Source: CAWJHE01 sp964614855
GTDB lineage: Bacteria; Chloroflexota; Anaerolineae; Anaerolineales; UBA4823
NCBI GenBank assembly: GCA_964614855.1
Contig: CAZTMX010000042.1
Location: 1-17,991, forward strand
Reading direction: 5' to 3'
DNA: 17,991 bases
The translations under genes were made by a program, and so were the position numbers. The notes beneath the pieces were generated by a model, which was not told the DNA's origin, ran no database searches, and saw only the letters and a program-made list of their open reading frames with translations. Shown one piece after another: positions 1 through 8,292 of the stretch. Position 1 is the stretch's first letter, and each line of letters starts with the position of its first letter.

Positions 1-1447
1 TGATGCGTTTCCAGGTCGGATCTGGGATCAAACCATTTTCTTCATCCGGCAAGTACAGACCTGAAGCCTCGCCGTAACCCATGGCTGCCGCATAAGTCCC
101 CAGGCGGCAAATACCCAGACCGCCGTTCGGAACTTCGTCTTGATATCCGCCGCCAAGCTTGTAAAAATAAACGTTACTGGAGTTTGACAGACCGCCAATA
201 AAATCGAGCTGTCCAAAACCGGCTTTATTCCAATCGACAAATTCTCGAGCATTGCCGGGATCGTTAGCGTAGTATTTTTCGGTTACTTCTAACAAGGGAG
301 GCGTCTTGATAATTTGATCAGGAGTAACTACCCCTTCATTCAATGCTCCAACACCGGTGACAAGTTTGAATACAGAGCCTGCAGGCAGGATATCCCCAAC
401 AGCATGGTTCAGCAATGGATTCGTTGGATCGTTTACCAATTGATCGTAATAATAAGCCGGGATCAACCGGGCCATGCGCTGGTTTTCGTAGGTGGGGTAA
501 GAAACCATTGCCAGAATCTCGCCGGTTTTCGGCTTCATCGCCACAACCACTCCACTGGTATAGCGGATCTCGCCAAACCACTGGTTCCAAAGGTCCATTT
601 CATGTTTCAGGATTGATTCAGTAGCTTGTTGAAAGCGTGTATCAATGGTCAATCTCATGGACAAACCTGGTTTAGCTGGTATAGGCGGGTCAATATCGCG
701 CAGCACTTTTCCACCCACATCTACCTCAACCACACGCTGCCCATTTCTTCCTGCCAACAAATCCTGATATTGCAATTCAATCCCGGCATATCCCACTTTA
801 TCTCGGTTGGGCACCATACCCTGTTCAACATAGTATTCTTCCTGGTTTGCTGGGATTGGCCCCAGGAAGCCGATGATTGCTGCAGTCAATGAGTTGGTCG
901 GGTAATCTCGGATCGGTTGGACCTCTACCCGAATCCCCGGCCAATCGGTGGACTTCTCCATGAGTGTCATCGCAATGTCTTCAGCGATATCACATTGAAT
1001 GCGCACCGGCTCATAAGGTGTCGAAGACAAGCCGTATTCAGCAATTTGGGCGATCCCATGGGCAGAAATACAAGGCACATAGGGGTTTTCGGGGCTGATC
1101 TCATTCAGGTTTACCGGAACATTGATAAGATCCGAAAGCTCGCGAAAGATATTCTGAACAGCCCCCACATCATCGGGCAGCTCAGCCGCTGTCACGGCGA
1201 CATGGTAAGAAGCCACGTTGCGCGATAGGATCACGCCATTGCGGTCATAGATAATCCCCCGCAAGGAGGGGAGGTTCATCGCTTCGGTGCTGTTTTCCAG
1301 AGATTTTGCCAGCCACTCATCGTGTTGGATGACTTGCAGAATAAAAAGTCTCCCAATAAACAGTGCAAAGATGATCCCCAATACCACTACAAATGCATTT
1401 ATACGCCAGGGTTCAACCTGGTTTTGAATCGTTGGTCTACCATTCAT
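1..1447 (-). CDS. mrdA: Penicillin-binding protein 2 (peptidoglycan D,D-transpeptidase), C-terminus beyond the window
   Basis: Class B PBP that cross-links peptidoglycan during cell elongation, anchored in the membrane with its catalytic domain outside. The frame is open from ATG 1447 to the left edge, giving 482 residues; the family is usually about 600-700, so the end is missing. Seen: one N-terminal membrane segment (about 17-38), the motif RGIIYDRNG at 63-71 typical of the PBP dimerisation region, then the transpeptidase domain with the catalytic SVFK tetrad (S358, K361) and the SSN motif (S423-N425). The late KTG motif lies off the window. An in-frame stop lies a short way upstream, so ATG 1447 is the best start. 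There is no clear Shine-Dalgarno; a TACAAT box (1455-1460) lies 7 nt upstream of the ATG. It follows mreD by 46 nt and is the last visible gene of the mre operon. Family assignment is firm; PBP2 rather than another class B PBP rests mainly on the mreBCD context. Confidence 0.93.
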   Translation of the reverse strand, partial: MNGRPTIQNQVEPWRINAFVVVLGIIFALFIGRLFILQVIQHDEWLAKSLENSTEAMNLPSLRGIIYDRNGVILSRNVASYHVAVTAAELPDDVGAVQNIFRELSDLINVPVNLNEISPENPYVPCISAHGIAQIAEYGLSSTPYEPVRIQCDIAEDIAMTLMEKSTDWPGIRVEVQPIRDYPTNSLTAAIIGFLGPIPANQEEYYVEQGMVPNRDKVGYAGIELQYQDLLAGRNGQRVVEVDVGGKVLRDIDPPIPAKPGLSMRLTIDTRFQQATESILKHEMDLWNQWFGEIRYTSGVVVAMKPKTGEILAMVSYPTYENQRMARLIPAYYYDQLVNDPTNPLLNHAVGDILPAGSVFKLVTGVGALNEGVVTPDQIIKTPPLLEVTEKYYANDPGNAREFVDWNKAGFGQLDFIGGLSNSSNVYFYKLGGGYQDEVPNGGLGICRLGTYAAAMGYGEASGLYLPDEENGLIPDPTWKRI

Positions 1448-1493
1448 GTATTGAATTGTAATGCCAAATTGGCCTTAACATGCTAAAAATGGG

Positions 1494-1994
1494 TTAAGCT
1501 TCCAGAGGCTCTGGATACAACCAGTTTGCCAGGTCGCCCATCCAAAAATAAAAGGGTAAAGCCAATAACAGGTTGAGCAACACAGAGGGGATAATTATCT
1601 GGTTTATTGCTTCCAGCACCGGAAGAGAAATATCGAGAATTCGTAACGCACCTAGTGTGAAAGTTTGGGTAAGAATCGTAGCAAAGAATGCGGCAGCCAA
1701 CATGACAAAAAAGGATACTCGCCAGATTCTGCTGCGCAAGATCAAGGCAATCCCCACGACAATAAGGTAGTTGAGCATCACGATATAAATCGGAATTGCT
1801 GACACCAGGCTCACAAACAGACCAGCCATCACTCCCCAATGCCAGGCTGTGTCCACCCGTTTCTGTAAACCCCACGCCAACACGGTAAGGAGAAGCAGGT
1901 CTGCACTTCCCTGCAACAAGGGAACCTGGCGGACGACTGTAGTCTGCAAGATTAGAAGAAAAGCCAAGATAGGCAGAGCGATCAATACACGCAT
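1494..1994 (-). CDS. mreD: Rod shape-determining membrane protein MreD
   Basis: MreD is a polytopic inner-membrane protein of the elongasome that works with MreB, MreC, RodA and PBP2. The 166-residue product is almost wholly hydrophobic, with about five membrane segments. The N-terminal region has the family pattern of a first helix, then a GSADLLLLTVLAW segment. Length is normal for MreD. It starts 28 nt after the mreC stop. No Shine-Dalgarno is visible before ATG 1994, so translation may depend on coupling or on a nearby TATATT-like box. A slightly longer open frame (1483-2013) overlaps it on the same strand in another frame; that product lacks MreD features and is rejected. The call rests on hydrophobicity pattern, size and position between mreC and mrdA. 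Confidence 0.88.
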   Translation of the reverse strand: MRVLIALPILAFLLILQTTVVRQVPLLQGSADLLLLTVLAWGLQKRVDTAWHWGVMAGLFVSLVSAIPIYIVMLNYLIVVGIALILRSRIWRVSFFVMLAAAFFATILTQTFTLGALRILDISLPVLEAINQIIIPSVLLNLLLALPFYFWMGDLANWLYPEPLEA

Positions 1995-2022
1995 ATTCGT
2001 TTAATATACTCAAAAGTCAAAC

Positions 2023-2871
2023 TTACGGTGCAGCGGGGGTAGAAACCAGGGGGCTGACGTCCACAGGTCTGAAGTTAATGATCACCAGGACAATTTCCAA
2101 CTGGGAAAAATTGACCACTGGCTGGATGGACGCACTTTGAAACAGGTCGGTCTCCTTTTGCCGGACACTTACAACCTGCCCAATCAAGATATTTGGCGGA
2201 TAGTTTCCGCCTAATCCCGAGGAGAGTACTAAATCCCCAATTTGAATTGCTGCAGATTGCGGCACCATCTCCAGGGTCAATTCCCCCGTAATGCTGCCGA
2301 TGAGTACAGCTTGTGCGCGTGATGGTTCTATACGAATATTGACCGAAGAATCCGGATCGGTGATCAATTGAACCCGAGCGGCGCCTGCAGTAACTGCCGC
2401 AATCCGGCCCACCAGGCCCTGTTGGGTCACCACAGGCATCCCGCGGCGCAAACCATCATCCGAGCCGCGATTAATGATGGCATACTTGACAAATGGACTG
2501 GGGTCATTTCCGATGACTGAGGCCGCCACATAACGGTTCTCAGGGTTCACGCGCGCAAAATCAACCAGAGCTTCAAGTATCCTGGTTTCTGAAAGCTGTT
2601 GTTTCAATGTGATGATTTCAGACTGAAGGCGGGCAATTTCCTGTTCCATTTGGGAGTTTTGCTGCTGCAAGCGAGCCATATCCTGGGGTGCATCAATATA
2701 GTTCTGCAATGCCTGCACCCGCAAGGCAAGCCAGGTTTGCGCACTGACGATCGGGTTGATGACAATGCGCGATAATGGCGTCAGGTAGCCTCCTAACGCC
2801 AGGGCTATTAAACCCGTCGCCAACAGAGCCAGGATGACCGTTTGCCAGATGCGAGATGGGTTTTGTCTCAT
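2023..2871 (-). CDS. mreC: Rod shape-determining protein MreC
   Basis: MreC is a single-pass scaffold protein that links cytoplasmic MreB filaments to the external cell-wall synthesis enzymes. The 282-residue product shows the full family layout: a short cytoplasmic N-terminus, a membrane segment (about 11-30), a coiled coil (about 62-101, rich in Gln/Leu/Glu heptads), and the paired beta domains (about 112-268). The latter include the typical stretch GLVGRIAAV (152-160) and a G-D-L-V-L-S-S-G-L-G motif (212-221). A short Pro/Ser/Thr-rich tail ends the protein. Its ATG overlaps the mreB stop by one base (TGATG at 2869-2873), which implies translational coupling. Length is normal. Confidence 0.95.
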   Translation of the reverse strand: MRQNPSRIWQTVILALLATGLIALALGGYLTPLSRIVINPIVSAQTWLALRVQALQNYIDAPQDMARLQQQNSQMEQEIARLQSEIITLKQQLSETRILEALVDFARVNPENRYVAASVIGNDPSPFVKYAIINRGSDDGLRRGMPVVTQQGLVGRIAAVTAGAARVQLITDPDSSVNIRIEPSRAQAVLIGSITGELTLEMVPQSAAIQIGDLVLSSGLGGNYPPNILIGQVVSVRQKETDLFQSASIQPVVNFSQLEIVLVIINFRPVDVSPLVSTPAAP

Positions 2872-3938
2872 CAGGAATGTTTTGTGCTACCGCGCTCCAG
2901 ACCTACCAATAGCCGGCGCAGGCTGTCGTAGTGTTCCAGGATCATCCCTGCGCCTCGCGCCACACAGCTCATCGGGTCCTCAGCAACCCAGACACGGATA
3001 TGCGATTCTTCGTACAAACGTTTGTCCAAAGCCTGTAAAAGAGCCCCGCCGCCAGCCAGGCAGATGCCTGAATCCATTAAGTCAGCAATAATCTCGGGTG
3101 GGGCTTCATCCAGGGCATCTTTGATTGTATCGATGATGGTTTGCACAGAGTTGGAGATCGCATCGCGGATCTCTACCGATGACACTTCAATCGCTTCTGG
3201 TAAGCCTGTGATCAGGTTGCGACCGCGGATCAACATGGTTTTTTCTTCGGGCAGGTGGTACGCAGAGCCAATTGAAATCTTTGCTTGTTCAGCCATGCGC
3301 TCGCCGATTAATAAATTATATTTATTGCGCATAAATTGCACAATATCCTGGTCCATCTCATCCCCAGCCACACGCAGCGAACGCGAAACGACCACACCAC
3401 CCATTGACATCAGCGCCACTTCCGAAGTGCCTCCGCCGATATCCACAATCATGCTGCCGCGAACCTCATTTACTGGAAGACCAGCACCCAGCGCTGCCGC
3501 TACGGGTTCTTCGATCAATCCTACTTCGCGCGCACCAGCAGACATCGCTGCATCGTATACGGCGCGTTTTTCTACTTCGGTGACACCCGAAGGAATACCA
3601 ACCACCACCCGGGGGCGCGGCACAGGAACAATGCTTTGCTCATGGGCTTTTCCAATGAAATATTCCAGCATCGCCTGTGTAATCTCAAATTCCGAAATTA
3701 CACCATCGCGTAATGGGCGAATAGCAATCACATTGGCGGGTGTTCGACCCACCATTTCCTTGGCTTCTGAGCCAATTGCTAATGGCTGACGGGTTCGTTT
3801 GTCTATCGCAACCCAGGAAGGTTCATTAATTGTAATTCCCTTCCCCCGCACGTTTACCAGGGTATTCGCAGTACCCAAATCAATGCCTATATCGAGGGAA
3901 AAGAACCCTAACAACCAGTTAAGGGGATTAAATGCCAA
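2871..3938 (-). CDS. mreB: Rod shape-determining actin-like ATPase MreB
   Basis: Actin-like cytoskeletal ATPase that forms membrane-bound filaments and orients cell-wall synthesis. The 355-residue product has all actin-fold motifs: phosphate 1 (D16-IGIDLGTANT), phosphate 2 (VDIGGGTSE at 165-173) and the adenosine motif (CLAGGG at 293-298). The N-terminal stretch NPLNWLLGFF could act as an amphipathic membrane anchor. The start is TTG, not ATG: TTG 3938 is preceded by AGGAG (3945-3949) with a 6-nt spacer, and the protein begins directly before the conserved N-terminus. It is the first gene of mreB-mreC-mreD-mrdA, downstream of an extended -10 promoter at 3980-3988. Length is slightly above the roughly 335-345 usual for MreB owing to the N- and C-terminal ends. 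Confidence 0.97.
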   Translation of the reverse strand: MAFNPLNWLLGFFSLDIGIDLGTANTLVNVRGKGITINEPSWVAIDKRTRQPLAIGSEAKEMVGRTPANVIAIRPLRDGVISEFEITQAMLEYFIGKAHEQSIVPVPRPRVVVGIPSGVTEVEKRAVYDAAMSAGAREVGLIEEPVAAALGAGLPVNEVRGSMIVDIGGGTSEVALMSMGGVVVSRSLRVAGDEMDQDIVQFMRNKYNLLIGERMAEQAKISIGSAYHLPEEKTMLIRGRNLITGLPEAIEVSSVEIRDAISNSVQTIIDTIKDALDEAPPEIIADLMDSGICLAGGGALLQALDKRLYEESHIRVWVAEDPMSCVARGAGMILEHYDSLRRLLVGLERGSTKHS

Positions 3939-3944
3939 GTTGGG

Positions 3945-3949
3945 CTCCT
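3945..3949 (-). promoter_or_regulatory. Ribosome binding site of mreB that fixes a TTG start
   Basis: AGGAG on the minus strand, 6 nt before TTG 3938. No in-frame ATG or GTG nearby has a comparable site, so this supports the TTG start. Confidence 0.75.
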
Positions 3950-3979
3950 GCTCAACGTTTTTTCTAAGGATTTTCTGGG

Positions 3980-3988
3980 ATTATACCA
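3980..3988 (-). promoter_or_regulatory. Extended -10 promoter for the mreBCD-mrdA operon
   Basis: The minus strand reads TGGTATAAT, a perfect TATAAT with the TGn extension. No good -35 hexamer is found at 16-18 nt, which fits an extended -10 promoter. Transcription would begin near 3973, giving a leader of about 35 nt that contains the mreB ribosome binding site. This would separate the mre operon from the korB gene upstream. Confidence 0.6.
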
Positions 3989-4087
3989 TTGAACTGTTAA
4001 CCACTGCGATGCAGCGTAGATTGCCGCAAGATGCACCGTTGAACAGACCTCGTTTCAGTATTTCAAACAGGTGAGAGGGATGCTGAA

Positions 4088-4111
4088 GGGGCGGTTTTCT
4101 TCCCCCGCCCC
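4088..4111 (-). terminator. GC-rich hairpin after korB, possible terminator
   Basis: GGGGCGG (4088-4094) and CCGCCCC (4105-4111) form a perfect 7-bp GC stem with a 10-nt loop, 14 nt downstream of the korB stop. No U tract follows on the minus strand, so it is not a classic intrinsic terminator; it may instead pause polymerase or protect the 3' end. Its position, just before the mreB promoter, fits an operon boundary. Confidence 0.45.
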
Positions 4112-4125
4112 ATTGAATAACGCAA

Positions 4126-5166
4126 TTAGAACATCATTTCATTGACCGTTGTGATCGTCTCTCGCGCCGGTCTCAAACGTTCTACTGGTAATCGATTTAA
4201 GGGAGTTCCGGTTAGATTATAAATATCCATCAACGATGGTTGGTTTGGGTTGATATAGATCAAACCGGTCATCAGCCATTGTTTGGCATTTGCTTCTTCC
4301 AGCATGCGCAACGCCTCTGCACGGTTCGTCGGGTCATATTCAAGCCCAACCTTCTTCAACAAAACCTTTGATCCATCGTGCATCGTAACTTCTTTTGCTT
4401 CACCAGGCTCGTAATCCACCAGGATTTCTTCTGCAGGCGGGACAAATGAAAGCTCGTGCAAAGCAACTTCGTGCTCTTTGCCCCAGGCATAGGAATGCAC
4501 CGCATCGTCCTGGTTGTTGAATGTGACACACGGGCTGATAATATCCAATACAGCTATTCCATCATGGCTCAGAGCCGCCTTGATCAGCTCCTTTACCTGT
4601 TTTGGATCGCCGGCAAAGGAGCGCGCCACAAAGGTAGCATTCCCTACCAGGGCTTCCCAGGCGATATCCACCGGCATATAGGAGTTTGTCCCCTGGCTTT
4701 TTAGATATAATCCAACCTCAGCGGTTGCAGAAAATTGACCTTTGGTCAGACCGTAAACACCGTTATTTTCAACAATGTATACCATACGCAGATTGCGTCT
4801 CAGTACATGTTTAAACTGTCCCATGCCAATGCTGGCAGAGTCGCCATCACCGCTCACACCAAGACCCTTAAGTGTATGATCGCCAAAAAGCGCGCCGGTT
4901 GCCAGTGAAGGCATACGCCCATGCAAACCGTTGAAACCAAAGGAGCGGTTCAAGAAATACGTGGGCGATTTACTGGAACAGCCGATCCCACTGAACTTTA
5001 CCAGGTTCTCAGGCACAAGATCCAACTCGTAACAGGCGGCAATAATCTGGCTTGAGATCGAGTTGTGACCGCAACCCTGGCAAAGAGTACTTGGATTGCC
5101 TCTATAATCGGATTTGCTCAATCCAACGAAGTTGACCTGGACACGAGAAGTTGTTTGGTCAGCCAT
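4126..5166 (-). CDS. korB: 2-oxoacid:ferredoxin oxidoreductase, beta subunit (KorB-type)
   Basis: Catalytic beta subunit that binds thiamine diphosphate (TPP) and one [4Fe-4S] cluster, and with KorA converts a 2-oxoacid plus CoA to acyl-CoA, CO2 and reduced ferredoxin. The 346-residue product has the TPP motif GDGD (106-109) with NN (134-135) and four cysteines suited to the cluster: C29, C32, C63 and C213. Their spacing matches that known for archaeal two-subunit enzymes. Start choice: the frame extends 13 codons further up, but ATG 5166 has GGAGGA (5175-5180) 8 nt before it and begins one base after the korA stop, so it is preferred. The substrate (2-oxoglutarate, pyruvate or another 2-oxoacid) cannot be fixed from sequence alone. 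Confidence 0.93.
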   Translation of the reverse strand: MADQTTSRVQVNFVGLSKSDYRGNPSTLCQGCGHNSISSQIIAACYELDLVPENLVKFSGIGCSSKSPTYFLNRSFGFNGLHGRMPSLATGALFGDHTLKGLGVSGDGDSASIGMGQFKHVLRRNLRMVYIVENNGVYGLTKGQFSATAEVGLYLKSQGTNSYMPVDIAWEALVGNATFVARSFAGDPKQVKELIKAALSHDGIAVLDIISPCVTFNNQDDAVHSYAWGKEHEVALHELSFVPPAEEILVDYEPGEAKEVTMHDGSKVLLKKVGLEYDPTNRAEALRMLEEANAKQWLMTGLIYINPNQPSLMDIYNLTGTPLNRLPVERLRPARETITTVNEMMF

Positions 5167-5167
5167 G

Positions 5168-7000
5168 TTATTCTTCCTCCTGTGCAGTAATTGCACCCTG
5201 GACAAATTTTGCTGTCAGTGGCAAACCGTCCATGAAAGCGATAGAGATCAGGCGCGTGGCGTATTGTGGGTAATTAACAGTCAATAATTGGTGAAGCTGC
5301 CCATCGCGGTTCATCTCAACCACATAGATCCGATCATGCGACTGGATAAAGTCATCAACTTCTTTGGAAAATGGGATGGCTCGTAAGCGCAGGAAACTTG
5401 CGGCTGTGCCTTTCTCGGCAAGCAGCGAGCGTGCTTCTTCAATAGCAGGTTCTGTTGAGCCAAACCCGATGATACCAATTTTTGCATCAGTGTCTCCCGC
5501 CACAACAGGTGCCGGGATATACTGGCAAGCCTGGTAGTACTTTCGTTTCAGGCGGTCCATCATCTCAACCCAGATACCTGAATCTTCGGTGTAACGAGCG
5601 TTGACATCATGCCCTGTGCCCCTGGCAAAGTATGCAGCTTTCGGATGCCGGTTGCCAGGAACCGTGCGGTAGGGGATGGCATCTCCATCAACATCCAGAT
5701 AACGCGCCCACTCGCCTTCCAATCGCTCCAGGTCTTCCTCCCAGAGGACTTTGCCTCTATCCATGGGGGTTTCGGGATATTCAAATGGAAGTGTCATCCA
5801 TTGGTTCATGCCAAAATCCAGATCGCTCAGCACAAAGACCGGTGTTTGCAGCCTTTCTGCGATATCCAATGCGCGCCAGCCAAACTCAAAACATTCTGTC
5901 ACCGAACCGGGCAACAAGATGACATGCTGGGTATCACCGTGCCCCAGGTGGTGGATAAACCGCAGATCGCATTGAGCGGTACGAGTGGGCATTCCGGTAC
6001 TGGGTCCGACCCGCATGACGTCCCAGATCACCACTGGCACTTCAGCAAAATATGCCAGACCGGTATATTCAGCCATCAGGCTGATCCCAGGTCCAGAGGT
6101 GGAAGTCATCGACCGCAAACCTGCCCATCCTGCTCCAATCGACATCCCCAAGGCTGCCAATTCGTCTTCAGCCTGCAAGACAGCATAGGTATTCTTACCA
6201 GGAGATTCCGGATCTTTTCGCAGTTGCGGCAGGTATTCCACAAGTTTTTCAGCCAAGCTTGTCGCAGGTGTGATCGGATACCAGGCAGCAAACTGCACGC
6301 CGCCGTAGATTGCACCCAGGGCTGCGGCTGTGTTTCCATCCGCCATAATGTACCCGCCGGTGGCTTGCATCGGTTCCAGGTAAAAAGGATCTGTCTTTAC
6401 CAGGTTTTCTTCAGCCCATGCATAAGCCGCTTTGACCATATCAAAATTGAGATTAATCGGCTTGGGTTTTGATTTGAAATGAAAATCGAGCGCCTGGTAA
6501 ATCTTCTCCTGATCGATATTGAGCAGATAGGTCAAAACACCGACATACACCATGTTGGCGATGTAATCGCGTAATTCAGATGGCGCGCCAGATTCCTTTA
6601 CCAGTTTCTTCACCGGCATCGGATAGGCAGCGATATCCTGGCGGTCAATGGGCATGCGGATGTGATCAGCATAAAGGAACATTCCATTCGGTTGGACATC
6701 CTTCAAATCTTGGGCAAAAGTCGCCGGGTTCATGGCAACCACAATCTCATGTTCTTCCCGCCGGGCCAGGTGACCATCTTTATTCACTCGGATGGTGTAC
6801 CAGGTCGGCAACCCCTGGATATTCGAAGGGAAAATATTCTTTCCCGACACTGGAATGCCCATTCTAAAAATTGAACGCAATATTGTGAGATTTGATGTCT
6901 GGCTGCCGGAACCGTTTACTGTTGCCACTGTGATTGAAAAGTCATTGACAACACGCAACCTGGCTATTGGAACCTCATCTTTGTTACTAAATTCAGACAT
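5168..7000 (-). CDS. korA: 2-oxoacid:ferredoxin oxidoreductase, fused gamma-alpha subunit (KorA-type)
   Basis: Partner of KorB in CoA-dependent oxidative decarboxylation of 2-oxoacids with ferredoxin as acceptor, a cytoplasmic enzyme of anaerobic carbon metabolism. At 610 residues it is the fused type. The N-terminal gamma domain (about 18-190) starts with VNGSGSQ and contains IFPSNIQGLP. The alpha domain begins near 215 and carries the YPITPATS motif (Y241-S248), the 2-oxoacid-binding loop of two-subunit enzymes, then the GPGISLM segment and a C-terminal swivel-like domain. ATG 7000 has AAGGAG (7006-7011) at 5 nt, and this site overlaps the stop codon of the upstream amidohydrolase gene. No delta (2x[4Fe-4S]) subunit is nearby, as expected for alpha-gamma/beta enzymes. 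Confidence 0.93.
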   Translation of the reverse strand: MSEFSNKDEVPIARLRVVNDFSITVATVNGSGSQTSNLTILRSIFRMGIPVSGKNIFPSNIQGLPTWYTIRVNKDGHLARREEHEIVVAMNPATFAQDLKDVQPNGMFLYADHIRMPIDRQDIAAYPMPVKKLVKESGAPSELRDYIANMVYVGVLTYLLNIDQEKIYQALDFHFKSKPKPINLNFDMVKAAYAWAEENLVKTDPFYLEPMQATGGYIMADGNTAAALGAIYGGVQFAAWYPITPATSLAEKLVEYLPQLRKDPESPGKNTYAVLQAEDELAALGMSIGAGWAGLRSMTSTSGPGISLMAEYTGLAYFAEVPVVIWDVMRVGPSTGMPTRTAQCDLRFIHHLGHGDTQHVILLPGSVTECFEFGWRALDIAERLQTPVFVLSDLDFGMNQWMTLPFEYPETPMDRGKVLWEEDLERLEGEWARYLDVDGDAIPYRTVPGNRHPKAAYFARGTGHDVNARYTEDSGIWVEMMDRLKRKYYQACQYIPAPVVAGDTDAKIGIIGFGSTEPAIEEARSLLAEKGTAASFLRLRAIPFSKEVDDFIQSHDRIYVVEMNRDGQLHQLLTVNYPQYATRLISIAFMDGLPLTAKFVQGAITAQEEE

Positions 7001-7009
7001 TTCCGCTCC

Positions 7010-8236
7010 TTAGTTATCTAAAATATTATTTGATATCCCACGCGAACTGTCGATCAACTCAGGATTGAGATAATCCATTGTAACCTGTGTCAAGATGGAT
7101 ACACCGTGCAACAATGCTTCTTCGTCTATGTCGAAACAGGGATGATGCAGTGTGCACTGGATGCCTTTCTTTTCATTACCAGTGCCGATAAAGAGGAAGC
7201 ATCCAGGAACCTGCTGTAAGTAATATGACATATCTTCCGATACAACCGAGCGAAAACCTGTTTCCATCTCACATTTCGGAAGGATTTTGGAGACAACGCC
7301 CTGGACAACTTGAACCACTTTTTCATCGTTCATCACCGCAGGCGTTAGGGATATCAACCGGATATCCGCCTTACAATTGAACGCCTCGAGAGTGTGGTTG
7401 ACAAGCGGTGTAAACCTATGTAAAACAATATTTCGCACTTCAGGATTAAACGTCCGAATGGTACCCTTGATTTCAACCGCATTGGGTATCACGTTATAGG
7501 CATCCCCGCCGTGGATGGATGTGACGCTGATCACAGCCGCTTCCATGGCAGGCACATTGCGCGAGACAATGCTCTGCAGACTGGTCACTACCTGTGCGGC
7601 AGCCAATACCGGATCGATCGACTGGTGGGGTAAGGCACCATGGGAGCCTTTTCCCTGGATCTGGACTCGGAAGGTCTCTGAGGCTGCCATCACCGGTCCG
7701 GAAGTCACCCCCACCCATCCAACCGGTTTTTCCGGCATCACATGCATCCCTAAGGCGATATCCGGACGAGGATTTTGCAGCACACCGTCTGCGATCATCG
7801 CCAAAGCACCGCCATCACCTTCTTCGGCTGGCTGGAAGACAAATTTTACCGAGCCGGCCAGATTCGCGCGGTGAGCGTACAGCAGTTTTGCCACGCTGAG
7901 CCCTACTGCCGTATGACCATCATGGCCGCAAGCATGCATCACCCCCGCATTTTGAGAAGCATACGATGCATTCGTCTGTTCCAGGATCGGCAGCGCATCC
8001 ATATCAAAGCGCAGCATGACCACAGGACCAGGGTACGCTCCTTCCAGGATAGCCACAACACCTGTTTTTCCAATGCCTTTGGACACTTCCAGGCCAAGCT
8101 CACTCAATTCCTGGGCAACGATACCCGATGTGCGAAATTCCTTGAAACCTAATTCTGGATGGCTGTGAAAATCTCGGCGCATCCTTTGAGTGTATTCAAA
8201 TAATTCACCAGCTTCTGCAACGATCGAACTTTTCAT
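7010..8236 (-). CDS. M20 family metallo-amidohydrolase
   Basis: Zinc- or manganese-dependent amidohydrolase of the M20D type (N-acyl-amino acid, hippurate or indoleacetyl-amino acid hydrolases). The 408-residue length is typical. Seen metal-site residues: H101-A-C103-G-H105-D-G-H108, E138-E139 in PAEEGDGG, H166 in GMHV, and a late H in LHHPCFD. The lid/dimerisation domain (about 185-300) has KGSHGALPH. The real substrate is not predictable; removing acyl groups from amino acids or from recycled cell-wall or peptide products is possible. It ends 9 nt before korA and begins 56 nt after the PIG-L gene. Only a distant GGAG precedes ATG 8236, so initiation looks weak. Confidence 0.92.
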   Translation of the reverse strand: MKSSIVAEAGELFEYTQRMRRDFHSHPELGFKEFRTSGIVAQELSELGLEVSKGIGKTGVVAILEGAYPGPVVMLRFDMDALPILEQTNASYASQNAGVMHACGHDGHTAVGLSVAKLLYAHRANLAGSVKFVFQPAEEGDGGALAMIADGVLQNPRPDIALGMHVMPEKPVGWVGVTSGPVMAASETFRVQIQGKGSHGALPHQSIDPVLAAAQVVTSLQSIVSRNVPAMEAAVISVTSIHGGDAYNVIPNAVEIKGTIRTFNPEVRNIVLHRFTPLVNHTLEAFNCKADIRLISLTPAVMNDEKVVQVVQGVVSKILPKCEMETGFRSVVSEDMSYYLQQVPGCFLFIGTGNEKKGIQCTLHHPCFDIDEEALLHGVSILTQVTMDYLNPELIDSSRGISNNILDN

Positions 8237-8292
8237 TTCAATAAAAGAATCTCCATGTCATCGAAGGAAGTAGAATTGCGGCTCTTCCTTCA

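Noticed and set aside
28..624. Several short open frames on both strands near the left edge
   Set aside because: They lie within the mrdA frame, which is open to the edge and carries the SxxK and SxN motifs; they are only shadows.
1483..2013. A 176-codon minus-strand open frame slightly longer than mreD
   Set aside because: It overlaps mreD in another frame; the mreD frame gives a membrane protein with the family pattern at the right operon position, and this one does not.
3022..3789. A 255-codon plus-strand open frame
   Set aside because: It lies antisense within mreB, whose actin motifs are intact; the product is Ser/Thr/Pro/Ile-rich with no domain signal, as expected for an antisense shadow.
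5609..6472. A 287-codon plus-strand open frame
   Set aside because: It is antisense to korA, which has strong family motifs across the same region; the product is rich in His, Cys and Arg and has no recognisable domain.
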